The position numbers and the translations under genes were made by a program. The notes under the pieces are model-generated. The model did not search any database. It had not been told where the DNA came from and saw only the letters and a list, made by a program, of their open reading frames with translations. Shown here in pieces: positions 35,574 to 47,486 of a DNA stretch of 64,000 nucleotides; within the stretch, counting starts at the first letter, position 1, and every line of letters starts with the position of its first letter. The stretch is from Maratus speciosus (lineage: Eukaryota; Arthropoda; Arachnida; Araneae; Salticidae): the NCBI GenBank assembly GCA_963932465.1, contig OZ010796.1, forward strand, positions 76,032,974 through 76,096,973. Reading direction: 5' to 3'.

Positions 35574-37130
35574 CTACCCCCCCCCCCCCCTTTTTGTTTC
35601 ATCAAACTTAACGTTAATAGTTTCTACAATTTTATTTTCCTCTATTAACCAAATTTGGTAGCCTTTTGTTGTTTGAGCATACCCACACATGATCCCTAGT
35701 TTAGCTCGCATATCAAGCTTCCTTCTGACCTGCCTGGGCACTCCAACATATGCTAAACAACCAAACCTTTTCAAATGAGAAACTGAGGGTTTTCTACCTG
35801 AATACATCTCAAAAGGGGTTTGATTATTTTGTTTGTGACATACTCTATTCCAAGTATAAGTAAAACACATCAAGGCCTCAGCCCAAAATTTTTGAGAAAT
35901 GCCACTAGCATTAAGGAGAGTTTTAATACCATCAAGAGCAGTTAAATTGAATCGTTCCGCAACGCCATTCATTTCTGTGCTGTACGGATTTGTTTTCTCG
36001 TGAACAATTCCCTGCTTCTCTAAAAAATTTTCAAATTCTCTGTTACAAAACTCCATGCCACCATCAGTTCTTATAGAAATTATTTTCCTATTTAAGTACC
36101 TTTCAGCCCTACTCTGAAATTACAAAAATGTCTGAAAAACATCAAACTTATTCCTGATGGTGTATACCATAACAAAATGAGAAAAATCATCAATGATGGT
36201 AAAAAAATATCTACTCCCCCCATGCGATGTCACCTGTAAAGGTCTGCACAAATCCATGTGTAAGAGCTCCAAAGCAGTTTTAGACCTTATTTTATTTGTT
36301 GCTTTAAATGATGTTCTTTTAGATTTTGCAAGTTTACAGGAGATGCAATCCTCGGCCAACTTTGACAGCATTGGAAACCCTTTAACACTCTCATTTTTAC
36401 ATGTGTTAATTAAGTATTCATTATTTACATGGCAAAATCTTTCATGCCGTAATTCATTCAAGTTAACTTTTTCAAAATGATTAGCTGAAATGTCAGCCGA
36501 GTTGCTTTCTTCTTTACACATAGATTTATAATGATTGGGTTTCAAAAAATACAAATCATTTTTTCTAACTGCATAAAATATCCAATTACAATTTTTGTCA
36601 TACACAATAAGTTTACCTTTACTTCCAACAAAATTTGCACCTAATTTTTCAAGTTTACTACCAGACAAGAGATTTCTCCATAAATTTGGATTATACAAAA
36701 TGTTCTTTAAGATAATTTGATTAAAACTGACATCTTTACACTTTATAAAAAAATTTATAGTACCCTTTCCCTGAACAGGACTTTCTTTTTCTCCAACAGC
36801 AAGTGACATCTGCATATTTGAAACAGGTTCAAAATCCAAAAACATGTTTTTGTTGTTACAAAAATGAGCCATAGCAGCTGTGTCAAAGACCCAGCTACCA
36901 CTTTGGCCAAAATCAGACAAATTAGCTTCATATGGAGAAATTTCAATTAAACTAGCCTCTTGTTCAGAGAAGGTACATTTTACACTATTGCTTTTTACTT
37001 TATCACAGTTTACTTTACTACATTTTACATTATTACACTTCTGAAAATTTATTTTTAAACTGAGAATTTTTAGATTGAGAGCCTTTGGATTGTTAATTTT
37101 TAGATTGACTTTTAAATTTACAATTAGCAA
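35574..37130 (-). pseudogene. Copia copy 2 protease and integrase, disrupted
   Basis: 36120-37130 holds the protease motif W-V-F-D-T-A (Gly to Ala, as in copy 1) and the integrase zinc-binding region H-E-R-F-C-H ... C-x2-C. It also has the first catalytic Asp (H-M-D-L). A TAA at 36120 separates it, in the same frame, from 35574-36056, which starts at the second Asp region (D-G-G-M-E-F) and contains N-G-V-A-E-R. The segment ends in a 14-base G run (minus strand, 35578-35591) that shifts the frame. Confidence 0.88.
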
Positions 37131-37983
37131 TTAAATGACCATATGATTTACAACAATAACAAGGATCTATTGATTTACTTTGATTAACATTATTATTCTT
37201 AGATTTAGGAAATTTACTTTGATTTACAAAATTTTCAGATTTAGAAAGTTTACCTGCTTTACATTTAGTTATTTCTCCAGAAAAGGCAACATTGTCAGCA
37301 AGGTCCCTTTTTGCAAGTTTCAAACGGTTATCCTCTAACAGTAATTCGGATTCTATCTTGTCTGGAATAAACTCTGCATATGGCCAATGGTAAATCACCT
37401 GTACTGTAGACTGGAACTCCTGGCAAACTCTGGATCATTTGATACCCCAAATACAAAGGCAATAGAGCATGTCCTACTTCCGAAGATGCTTGGCAGCTTG
37501 CTTCACTCGACAGAGGAATAGACCAACATTTTCACTGGGAACATATCTCACATTAAAAAAATCATCCAAAAGCTGTATCACTCGGGCTCTTGTAGTAGGC
37601 TCAAAATGATCTTTCAGAATTTTCCAGGGAGCAGCTTCACTAGTGGTACCGGCAATTAATGGCTTAAACTCAGGCGATAAGGTCTGATAGATGATTGTAT
37701 ATGATCTAGGTTTACATAAATTCATCTCACTCCGTTCTCTCCAAGTCAACTGGTCTGTTACAGGAACTGTTTTTCCCTCTTTCTCATCTTTCTGGTCTGA
37801 CAATTCACTGTTTTCCTTCACCTCAACATCTGAGTCAGGATTCTTGATGTAATTCCAAGCCCCAAAGTGCATCAGCAGGACTTTCACCTCAACTTTCCAT
37901 GTTTTCCAATTCGAGGAGGTCAAGAGAGCAATATTTGGTAACTCCATCTTTAAAACTGCCTCCGTCAAAGCAATCTTAAACAA
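37093..37983 (-). pseudogene. Copia copy 2 Gag, disrupted
   Basis: 37474-37983 gives the N-terminal Gag with W-K-T-W-K-V-E-V and a UBN2-like body. A stop and frame change follow near 37474-37430. The remaining part (37093-37398) contains the CCHC knuckle C-Y-C-C-K-S-Y-G-H-L-I-A-N-C, then lysine/serine-rich residues. Another shift near 37100 leads into the protease frame. Confidence 0.85.
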
Positions 37984-38200
37984 ACTTCAAAAACATCGGT
38001 AATGTTCATGAAAAGCATCTGAAGAATCGATGAAAAACATAAGTAAAGTCCACTGAAGGCATCGGAAAAATTCACGACAAACGTCGCCGGAAAACGTCAC
38101 TCAAAAACATCGGAAGTCAGGCAAAGAGGCACATCTTTTAGCATAAAGGAAATTCATCAGCTATCAGAAAGGAAAAACATCTTCACTTCCACAAGGGCCA

Positions 38201-38214
38201 CTGGGCCCATAGCC
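38201..38214 (-). other. Primer-binding site of Copia copy 2
   Basis: The minus strand reads GGCTATGGGCCCAG directly next to the LTR, one base off the known copia primer site that pairs with an internal fragment of initiator tRNA-Met. Confidence 0.8.
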
Positions 38215-38838
38215 TGACAGCCTGTGTTAACATGGCTCAGCAGAGTGACTGTGGTTGTTGTGGAAGACTTTAGTTCAAAAACACCAGTTATAAAAACAAC
38301 TTATTTATTGAAGAGAGATGACATGATGACTTTGCGAAAACAGCATTACTTTGCCGTTAAATTATAAGAAGAACTAAAATAATAACTTAAGCAGCTACAT
38401 TATGATAGATGAAACAAGCATACAAAATATTTCACGAAGCTACTAATCCACAATCAGTCTAGACATTTATATACCCGGGAACAACAATTGTTTTGCATAA
38501 AAACCATTGCCAATCAGTAAATACAAACTTACGCAAAAACACATCCGAAACGCCAATCATACAAACACATCTGAAACGCCATTGGCTGCAAACTATGACG
38601 TTGTAAGTCAACCATTCATGGCGAAAGACGCGATTCTGAAATCACTGTTACTGACAGTTACTCGGCAACTTCACTTGTCTCAGGAGCTAGACTGCTGGTC
38701 ATTTCGGATATGTAAACAGAACAAGAGAGGGTGAAAAATAAACGTGCATCAATATAGAAAGTAAATACATTTGAAACTTTATCATATATTTAAACTTTAC
38801 TAAATGATTATTAAACATTAAATAATTGATGCATAACA
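38215..38838 (-). repeat. 5' LTR of Copia copy 2
   Basis: 624 bp, same length as its partner, TG...CA ends intact on the minus strand. Bounded on the left by the primer-binding site and on the right by CATTA. Confidence 0.95.
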
Positions 38839-39171
38839 CATTACACCGTCGAACCATCGATTGGTGAACTCACTCAAATACACCTGGATTTTGTTGGATA
38901 TCTGCAGCAGTACAGTCGAGTCTTGCAACCTGATCCATATCAGAATACACAGGCATTGCGTAGAAAGCACTTTTCAGTACATCCCAGGGAAAGAAATCTA
39001 TGCTGCTTAAATCAGGAGACCATGGTGGCCAAGAGCTTGGGTCTTGTGAGCAACATCACCTAGCGGTGAACGAGGCCATTTCAGACCATGGGTTGCTATG
39101 CAATTCTGAATCCTTGTGATGTCCCCTACCTCCCCTTAAAGTTTGTCCCATTACTTCTGGGACACCCTGTA

Positions 39172-41480
39172 TATGGCCACTAATTGCAAATGCTTAACAA
39201 TGCCACAATATCCGGAAGAGATTCTCACATTTGTTTTAAAGTTGATAACAATAATATATTTTCAAATTGATTAAGACTAATTCTTTGAACAATAGAATAT
39301 ACAATAATCATTTCTGGATTGCCTGTTTTTAAATAGTAATTTTCCTTTCCCATAACATCATTCTTATCTGCTAGTAGATTTTCTCAGTTGACCGTCATGT
39401 CTTGTGTATGACGCCTGCCTGCGTCATAACCATAAGAAATTTATGACTAGCCTATTTCTTCCTCTGCTGCATTTGTATATTTATTAATTTTATAAGGTTG
39501 GAGTAGCTAGTTTAGATTTTTAATATAATTTTTTATGCTAAATGTGCTCAAGACAGTCAAATTTAGATAACTCTGGATAATTTCATGTATAAAAGTTTCC
39601 TCATGTGCCGTATTGCACAGCAAATAGGATACAAGGCTCATTCTATAAATAGTCAATAAACTTCAGTAAAAGTGTAAAATAATGGACTATAAAAAGTTAC
39701 AAAGGAATGTTAATTATAATAAAAGATGTCTAATTTATTTATTTTTTTTTTTGGAAGTCTTCATATAATTTTTCTTATAAGTTATATTTTGCATTTTGAA
39801 TGAAAAAAAAAATTTAAATTGAATAAAATACCTATTTTTTTTCTTTTTTCTTTTCAGGTCAAACTTAAAAAAAGGTAAATTTAGTAAGTTGCTATTTTTT
39901 TCTTATTGATATATATATATATATAGTGTGTTGGAAAAAGTTTAGATTTTATAACCAATTTGAGCTTTCCCATTCTTGTCCCTGTACATATGAAGATCCA
40001 TTTGACTTCATTCTATAAGTTCCTGTTTTAGCTCACTTACTTTGAAATAAAAACATCTTTTTATTTCTTTTCTCTTATCTAGATTTCTGTTAATATTATT
40101 CTATTTATTTCCATTATCATTTTTTATTTACAATATTGATTTCATTTACAATATTGTTTGTATTACTTCCTGCCATACGATCTCAACATAGTTTTTCCAA
40201 CTGCCACTAGATGGCATGAGTTGTCTAGCATTGTCAGATATCGCCATGGTTACGTTTCCTGTAATTATTCATAGCTGACTGATGAGCATGTCCGGAGCTG
40301 TGTACTTCACTGTTATCGTGGCTGGCTGTGATATAAATATCCTTCAACCATGAAGTACTTCAGTTTCGAGTTTTTAAACATGTTTGTTGTTTGGCGTTTA
40401 GTACCGACATTTATTTTCCTTAAAGGCATCTGTTATGTTTTTCTGTCGGCTTTTAATCTCAGCTTTATGAAGTCCACACTTAAAGGAAATATCTTTTAAT
40501 TAGTCTCTGGTATCAGTATTAAAGAAATGTATTTGGATCTTTGACCGGACTTTAGATTTTGCTATTTACATGTGCCTTCAAGTTATCATTATATTTTTAA
40601 AGCAAGTAGTTTGAATAGAAACAATGTTCTTGAGTGAGTAATTGTCCTTGGAATATGTAGATGCTTTTCCTGAAGGGATGTTTTACAGAAGGTGTCCGAA
40701 CTTTACATTTGAGATATGATTTTGTTTTCACTTGTTTGCATCGTGTCAATGACCTTGAAGTGATGTTCTACAATCGACCAAGTGTTTTTCATAGTTCTTA
40801 TTTTTAAAGTGAATTTGTTTATCATCCGGTTAATGTATTGAAGCAAGTTATTTTTGAGAAGCTGTTGTTCTTTTAATAAATGGAGTCCTGGTGCATTGAA
40901 AGTCATGTTTAATCGAAAAACAATAGTGTTTCATTTGAATATATTTTCACAGGATGCATTTACACCAAATGCCATGAGTTCATATATATTATGTTGAAGC
41001 AGATAAGTTTGTTGCTTCATAGTCATAAAGCATTAAGTAATTGTTTAAATTTAATGTTTCATGTTATTTTATTCTTTGGTTTTATCTTTTGTATTAATTA
41101 ATAAATATTAAGTTACTCTTAAATCTGTTATTTTTCTTTCGTCCACCATTTACGTTATAATTCATTTTTCTTTTTCAGCTTCGGTAATTAAGTACTTATA
41201 GATTTATTTAAATTAAGTTTCAAGTTTATTATGAGGTTTTTAAATCAGCTATATGCTTCTTACTGTAATATGCCACTCTGCTATAACTTTTAAACTCCAT
41301 TAGATATTACATTAAGTAATTATCTTACAAGATTCACCAACAAAAACAGTAAATCTCTTACTTTAATGTAAAAACAATATCATCACAAAATTGTACACAA
41401 AGTTATACAAATTTTGCTATTTGTTTTAAATTACAATAATACACTTAAAAAAAAATAAGGAAAAATTAATTTCTAGATAA
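39172..41480. other. AT-rich intron with microexon candidate and possible MITE
   Basis: Apart from the 17-nt exon candidate no gene is seen. (AT)n at 39909-39924. A possible ~280-bp MITE lies at 39925-40203: GTGTTGGAAAAAGTTT at the left, AGTTTTTCCAACTG at the right. A CTCF-like core CCACTAGATGGC follows at 40204-40215. Confidence 0.4.
39858..39874 (+). CDS. Candidate 17-nt microexon of the zinc-finger gene
   Basis: A strong acceptor (T-rich tract, TTTTCAG) and a fair donor (AAG|GTAAAT) enclose GTCAAACTTAAAAAAAG. In phase 0, the exit phase of the preferred reading of 23630-23702, it encodes V-K-L-K-K. It leaves two bases that the next exon candidate (61412) completes as a serine codon. It is short, so chance is a real risk. 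Confidence 0.35.
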
Positions 41481-41482
41481 TA

Positions 41483-42370
41483 CAATTTGGTCAAAAAAAG
41501 TTTAGGACCAGTATATTTAAAACTAAGTTACACATGCAAATGCTAAATTATACATTAATTTTTAGTACTTTGTTTGTTTCCACTTAATGCTGATGGCCAC
41601 CAAAAGACACTTTGGAAAGGATTTGGCCAGGTTTTTACATGCTGCAATGAGTATTTTTTTCCATATATCTCAAATGGCTGCTTTCAATTCAACAATCAAA
41701 TCAAACTGCTTTCTTTTGGCATAAACTTGATGAACCAAGATTCCCCACGTTTCCTATAATATTTATGTCAGGACTTTTTTATGGAATGTCAGTTTCGATG
41801 TTTGCAGATAACCAATCTGAAGTTGACACGGACTTTTTTAACACATGTCTAACAGACATTACTGAGAGTTCTAGAGCAGATTTTATAATCCAAGAATTAA
41901 CACACTCTTGAACAACCATTCTAATAACTTTCCATTTTCATTGGGCTGAGAGTTTTGATAGCCATCCGCTTCTTTTATTTTTAATAAGAAAAATTGCAGA
42001 TTATAAAGAAAATTGGGCACAACAGCTCTAAATTTATTTATTTTTAGGATAATTTGCCTTTCAGTCATCCTACAATCCAAAAGAACCCTTATTATAATTA
42101 AATTATAAGCTCTTTACTTCTTCAGTCAGTGATTTCTCGTGAGCCATGCTCAAAGCAAAAGTTGCATATCTCAAAACTTCAAATTTAGTTACTACTAGAT
42201 TTAAATATCTAGTAGATTATAAACATCATCACAGATGAGTCCTGCATATTGAATTAAATTCACATATTATATCAGACATTTGTGTCTAAAATCAAGATAT
42301 AAAACTCTTTTCAGAATTTTATTCTAAGCAACAAAATTATCATGTGGTCTTAAACTTTTTCCCAGCACTG
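41483..42370 (-). mobile_element. Tc1-like element, degenerate
   Basis: Ends AAAAAGTTTAAGACCACAT (minus, right) and AAAAAAAGTTTAGGACCAGT (left) are inverse matches, with TA at 41481-41482 and 42371-42372. Size ~890 bp, with the centre of the transposase deleted. Confidence 0.8.
41564..42150 (-). pseudogene. Tc1-like transposase fossil
   Basis: The N-terminus near 42150 reads M-A-H-E-K-S-L-T-E-E and a helix-turn-helix-like segment follows (M-T-E-R-Q-I-I-L-K-I). The C-terminal part has S-P-D-I-N-I-I, the block around the third acidic residue, and A-C-K-N-L-A-K-S-F, broken by stops and shifts. The middle, including the first catalytic Asp, is absent. Confidence 0.75.
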
Positions 42371-42559
42371 TAATTGGTCTAATTAATAAATATATAAGGA
42401 AAGAAGTGTGTGTGCCTGTCTGTAATCTATGTTCTGAAGGGAGCACTGCACAGAGATCTAAAAAAATTGGCAGAAAGGTACCTCCATATCTGAAGTAATG
42501 CACCTTGAAACCCAGTTAAAAAAAAAATAGATTTTTTAAATTCAATATATATATATTTT

Positions 42560-42790
42560 TTCACATTAATAAAAGGAATCCAGTTTCAATATTTTAGCCC
42601 AATATAGTAAATTTTGTCCTCTTTTCAATAGTTTATTTTGAATTTATACGGCAGTTTTTGAATTTTTCATGAAATTTTTAGTTTATTCACATTTTGTGGA
42701 ATTTTTTCCACATTAGTAAAAGAAATTTGGTTTCACACTTTTAGCCTAATATAGTAAAATAATAAATTTTGTCCTCTGCTATTTTTAATG
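42560..42790. repeat. Two-unit tandem repeat, ~150-bp period
   Basis: CACATTARTAAAAGRAAT, then TTTCA, TTTTAGCC and AATATAGTAAA and TTTTGTCCTCT occur in the same order at 42560-42625 and 42710-42780. A further TTTTGTCCTCT at 46274 suggests a dispersed family. Confidence 0.6.
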
Positions 42791-43181
42791 TTATTTTCAA
42801 TACTATTTTTTGTGTGGGGGATGTTATGCTCCACAGTGAAATTTTTTTTTCAGAAGCTATGAATTTGAAATGAAAAGTGATTAAAGAGGACAATTTTAAA
42901 CTTTTTTATTTAAAATTGGTAAAGTTTTTTCTAACTATGAATTTTGACAAGTTCCAACTCATTATTATTAAATAAAAATAAGAAATAGTTGTAGTAATTA
43001 ATATTATTTTTTTCTAATTTAATTTTTATTGATTAGGTATTAATGAACACTTCAATGCCTTTTCCTTCTGAAGGATAAATTCTCTTTTTTTATATAATAT
43101 ATTCTCAGCATTTTTTCAGGTATTGTATTTTAATGCTGCAGCATTAAATCTCGAGACCTTATGTGCATCATGTGCTATATC

Positions 43182-43298
43182 TGCCTACATCTCTTTATTT
43201 TCCCACTTTTTCTGATTATTCATCTACATCTCTTCATTTTCCCACCTTTTCTGATTATTCATCTACATCTCTTCATTTTCCCACCTTTTTTGATTATT
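43182..43298. repeat. 39-bp minisatellite, three units
   Basis: Units 43182-43220, 43221-43259 and 43260-43298; units 2 and 3 differ by one base. 39 is a multiple of three and the + frame stays open (S-T-S-L-H-F-P-T-F-S-D-Y per unit), but nothing shows that it is translated. Confidence 0.9.
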
Positions 43299-43299
43299 C

Positions 43300-44394
43300 A
43301 CTGGTATTTTTGAGGTATGCTGTACCTGAAACTGAAGTATCTTCTCACGCCTGGAACAGGAAACAACCATGCATTAAGGATGGAGAATAATTTAAAAATG
43401 AACTGAACTGTTTAAAATAAGCATGTGAGATAAGATGATGAACTAAGGATTATTTGTTTGCTTTCCCCATCATACCATTTTTTATCAAACCAACGTTTAT
43501 CAGTAACTAAGACTGTTGTAAAATAAATGGTTCTCCTATGAATTTTTAAGTCTTGAGCCCCACTTTCAAAATATTTTAGTAAGGATATTGAAAAACTCAG
43601 TGTAGGATTGTGATTCCTTACATTGTGATGGTCAAACATTATAAGGAAACATACTAAAAATGAACTAATGTTCTTCCCTCAAAGTGGGAATCTGCATTTC
43701 TATTTTAGCGATACACATGCCTTACCTCAGAGGAATCTTTTAGTGGCCTTGAATGTTAGTTACCCTCTCTTCCTAACTGTAAAAAATATCAAATTCGTCA
43801 TCTTATACCATCTTTCCCTATATTGTAAGTTTACAACTATTTACACAAAGTCACTATTCTAAAAAAAGTAACTAATGCTGCTGTCTTAGTTGAATTTATT
43901 GTGACCCTTTCCATTTTCTAGAATTTTACTTGGAAAAGTATTGTATACAAAAATATCAAAACTGACAGTATTGTAGAGAAATGTATAATAAATTTGATGA
44001 AACAGACAGTTTGTAAATCAAAGAATTATTTTAAGTGTTATTTAATGTTGAATTTGTACAAGATAGTAGTTCAGTTGAATGAGTTTTATAGCATCAAAAA
44101 TGATGCATAAAAGTTTTAAACATGTTTTGCAGACCCATACTTGACTAGATTGTGGCATACAATGTCCAGTCATTTTTTTAATTTGTCTAATTTTTGAGTT
44201 TTTTTTTTCTATTTTTTATTTAAAATTCATCATCTCAATAAAGATTTCATTCATGGTTTGAAATAGCCATTTTTTATCTACTGTTTCCAGATTTTAAAAA
44301 GCACAAATAATATTATTTACAAACACTTTTCAATAAAAAAAATATATTTACATGTGAATATTAAAAAAAGAAAAGTTAATCGTAAAATTATGAT
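43300..44394. other. AT-rich intron sequence, no gene seen
   Basis: Short frames only (43412-43639 minus, 43668-43862 plus), none with a recognisable domain or splice context. Confidence 0.45.
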
Positions 44395-45200
44395 TGTAAG
44401 CCCCCTCCTTTCTTTTCAAAAGCAAAAGCAGTTAAATTTGGGAGGGTGCTTATAATCAAGATTTTTTTTTTTTTCAAATTATTTTAAAACCTGTTTTTAT
44501 CATTAAATTAGAAGTAAATACAGAGGTGAAGATCTTCCATATTTTGGCAGTTTTTTGATTTGAAAAAAGAAAACTAAATGCCTCCTCCCCATACTAGCCC
44601 CAAAAAATCTCTAAACAAAATTTAAAAACTTTACTTTTTTTTTTTCAAATGCACTTCTTTATATGTTATTTTACTGAAACAATATTTAATCAATCATCTA
44701 AACCACCAACCCCCCCCCCCCCAAAAAAAAAAATGTTGCTTCCTCTTTTGCCCCCTCCCCATCTGGTACCAAGCATGCATAATTTAACCCATAAAATTCT
44801 TTAATTTTAAATTTCTTAATACACAATTTGCTATACAAATACACTATAGTTACAATAAATAATCTATCAGCTAAATCATTCCCTCCTCTCAAAATCTCTG
44901 CTTCTCTCCCTGTGTCTCCTGACCCTCATATCATAAACCTCTCCTCCTTCCCTGCATTTCATGCAGTTTTAAATCTGTAAATTTTTTCTTGATTTTCTGC
45001 CCAATTTTTGATTTTGCTGCAAAAATATTTAAATAACCATCTAAATAATTTCACACCTTCTCCCCAAAATATGTTTTCCTTTCTTTTTGTTGTCCCCATC
45101 CTCCCAACACATGCAGTATATTTAAAAAAAATAATTGTTTTTACTTTTTTTTTGGCTCTATTTAATCATAAAATATTCATGTAATTCAGGGATTAGAAAA
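44395..45200. repeat. Poly-C/CT-rich tandem repeat, second block
   Basis: Four to five diverged units in the same order as at 5842-6690: C/CT box, AAATTTAAA, T-run, CTATAGTTACAATAAATAATC or AACCATCTAAATAAT, next C box. A C14 run followed by A11 lies at 44709-44733. Confidence 0.65.
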
Positions 45201-47176
45201 GCCAAACTGAAAAAATAAAAAAATAAATATATAAAATAATAATAATAATAGTGATTAATGAATTAAAAAAAACTTTCTTTCACATATTCAGAATTGTCAA
45301 CACTGTTCATATGTCAGAATATGTATTGTACAGTTTAACAAAAATATTATTGAAAAATTCTTTTTTCTTTTAATGTATTGTTTTAACAGTACATTAATTT
45401 GCTTGTATGTAAAAATAATTTATAAAATTATGAATCATTTTTTAGGCTACAATGGTTATAGCTTTGGAAGCAAACACAGTAGAGTAAATGATAGTTTTCC
45501 CTTTTGTTTTAATATACATATTATGCAAAAAATTAGGTGTGACGATAGATTGCAAAATAAGAAAAGTTTCCATAATTTAAGCATAATCTTAGAAGCAAAA
45601 CTTCATATGGAATTTGGAGGGAAAGGAACAAAATGAAAACTCAAACCTTCATTAAATAAATTATGTGTCAAAAGCATTTAATGATGAAATTACATCATAT
45701 TTAAAACTGTTTTCTTATGGTATCATTATAAATTACCAGGAGGCAGCAACATTTTTTACATAACTAAATTATACAAATTAATTTTCAAATGTTTAAATAA
45801 TCTTACTTAATCAATCATGAAAACAGGCATCAGCTGTCATAACAGCAAAAGATGTGGCATCGGGAACAACAACAACAAAAAAAAACTTCTTCAGTCAAAG
45901 AGAAAAGAATATAGTAGAATATCTTTGTTACACAAGCCTAAAAATGCAAGATTGCACATCATATAAATCACGCCCCTCATCATTAAATTTATATTGTAAA
46001 AATAGCCAAATATGCCTGAAACATTAAAATGCAGTAGGTTTTTTTTTTTTTATTTTCATTCCTTTTTACCAGAAGATGTGCAGGTTATACATTTTTGCAT
46101 AATTTAGATCATTCTACACATTATTAAATTTACTTTATAAATGTGGTACCAACATCTTAGGCCAAATCATTCAATATATTACTCAATTTCAAAGATTTTT
46201 ATTGCAGTAATAGCAATTTTTTGATTAAAAACCTGTGAATTAAAAAAAAATAAAGTTAAATTAGTGAATCAAATTTTGTCCTCTAGAGAGTAGCAATTTT
46301 TTGCAATGTGGGAAATCAGATGCTTTTAGCTGCAAAATTCATTGTTTAAATCTGAGGAAATGTCCATTATATAGAGAATTGCATTATAATGGTCTGCTGT
46401 ACTTACGAAATTCATTTAGAAAAATATTTGTAGAATTAAAATTTTTAAGATTGAAGTTTGCCATTTAACCTGTGAAATCCTTTTTGCAAAATAATTATAA
46501 CAAAAAGCAAAAACAAAATTTTATGGGTAAAGCTTTCAAGTAACAGCTCTAAATTCACATTTCTTTAACCCTTTATGCACTGACGGTACTTTTACTTACC
46601 ACTGAAGGAAACTAAATATAAAATTTATTTACTTTGTCTATTAATAAAAGTTTATTTTTATTCCCACACAAAATACTCTGCTTAATCAAATTTAGAAAGC
46701 GTAGAGAAACAGTCAAAGCTAAATATTTTCAAAAAGTGGTAATTTTCTCAATCATTTACTTAGGTATAGCTTTTCTTAAAAAAATTACGTGAAGCGTTTT
46801 CAACTACAAAAGCCTTTCCATTTACAGAGAGGATTAAATACATTTAAAAAATCATTGTTTTTACAAGAATTGTGATATTTCCATCAGAGGATTTTTTGTT
46901 AATTAATCTCATTATTTTTGTACATATTTTACAAAGAAAGTTACAACTACCAATTTATTTAATAAATTTTAATGAAAAAACATATCTGAATTTCACATTA
47001 ATATTATTTAAAAGTTCCAGTATATCTACAGATATTAAAGAAGCTAATTATTGAGATAAAGCAGTTTCTTGATAAATAATTCCATAAATAAAGGATTAAA
47101 AGCTTAAAATGCTATTGCTAAATTTTTTTTTATTATAATCTCTATTTTTATGTTTTCTACAGTTAAAATAAGCAAA
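45201..47176. other. AT-rich intron sequence, no confirmed gene
   Basis: An 87-residue frame (45373-45636) includes an exon-like stretch at 45446-45536 between AG and GT, but its phase does not fit the neighbouring candidates. A possible 265-bp TTAA element lies at 46569-46833 (CCCTTTATGCAC at the left, weak right end). Confidence 0.35.
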
Positions 47177-47439
47177 TACAGTCAACTCCCTCTAATTCGC
47201 ACATCTTGGGACCAAAGATTGTGCAGATTATAGAATTTTGCAGATTATAGGTCATTACTTTGTTTACATTTTTTCCTCCTGTAAATTAATTATTAATGCA
47301 TAAATTAATTGGTTAAAAAGAAGTATATTGTAACACACTGGGTTATTTAATTGAAAGAAGCATTACAATTAAGGAAAAATACAATTGCTTTTGTCTGTTT
47401 TTATAATTATCAAGCACAGTATCAATTATATATTTGTAT

Positions 47440-47486
47440 GAAAACTTTTGATTTTTGCTCTAGCATTTTTTCTTGGAGTCTATGCT
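47440..47486 (-). pseudogene. Tigger transposase tail, distal piece
   Basis: The minus frame gives R-L-Q-E-K-M-L-E-Q-K-S-K-V-F, which continues the piece at 52158-52430 across the hAT insertion. Confidence 0.65.

Larger units (their letters stand above)
32758..38838 (-). mobile_element. Ty1/Copia LTR retrotransposon (copy 2), degenerate
   Basis: Full-length 6081-bp element on the minus strand with 624-bp LTRs and a perfect 5-bp target duplication CATTA (32753-32757 and 38839-38843). The LTRs differ at ~17 of 624 positions by eye. The primer-binding site and a polypurine tract (complement near 33385-33397) are in place. Gag, protease, integrase, RT and RNase H are all recognisable but broken by several frameshifts and stops. 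It belongs to a different Copia lineage from copy 1 (LTR unrelated, only distant protein similarity). Confidence 0.95.
32499..39169. mobile_element. Mariner-like deletion derivative split by Copia copy 2
   Basis: Inverted ends of ~100 bp (GGTGTCCCAGAAGTAATGGG, then GGGACATCACAAGGATTCAG and CATAGCAACCCATGG) with TA outside (32497-32498 and 39170-39171). Without the Copia and its 5-bp duplication the element is only ~585 bp. The minus strand at 38880-39080 keeps fragments of a transposase C-terminus (disrupted I-S-F-P-G-M-Y-like block and following helix). Confidence 0.8.

Noticed and set aside
43182..43298. Regularly spaced repeats as a CRISPR array
   Set aside because: Three direct abutting 39-bp units without spacers, in a eukaryotic genome.
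43163..43390. Open frame through the 39-bp minisatellite (S-T-S-L-H-F-P-T-F-S-D-Y repeats)
   Set aside because: The frame is open because the unit length is a multiple of three; no flanking coding evidence.
45373..45636. 87-residue + strand ORF with an AG/GT-bounded core (45446-45536) that could be an exon
   Set aside because: Its phase fits the alternative reading of the exon at 23630 but not any downstream exon. The composition is only mildly protein-like.
46569..46833. Possible 265-bp TTAA element with CCCTTTATGCAC start
   Set aside because: The right end (TTTACAGAGAGGA) matches too poorly; TTAA is frequent in such AT-rich DNA.
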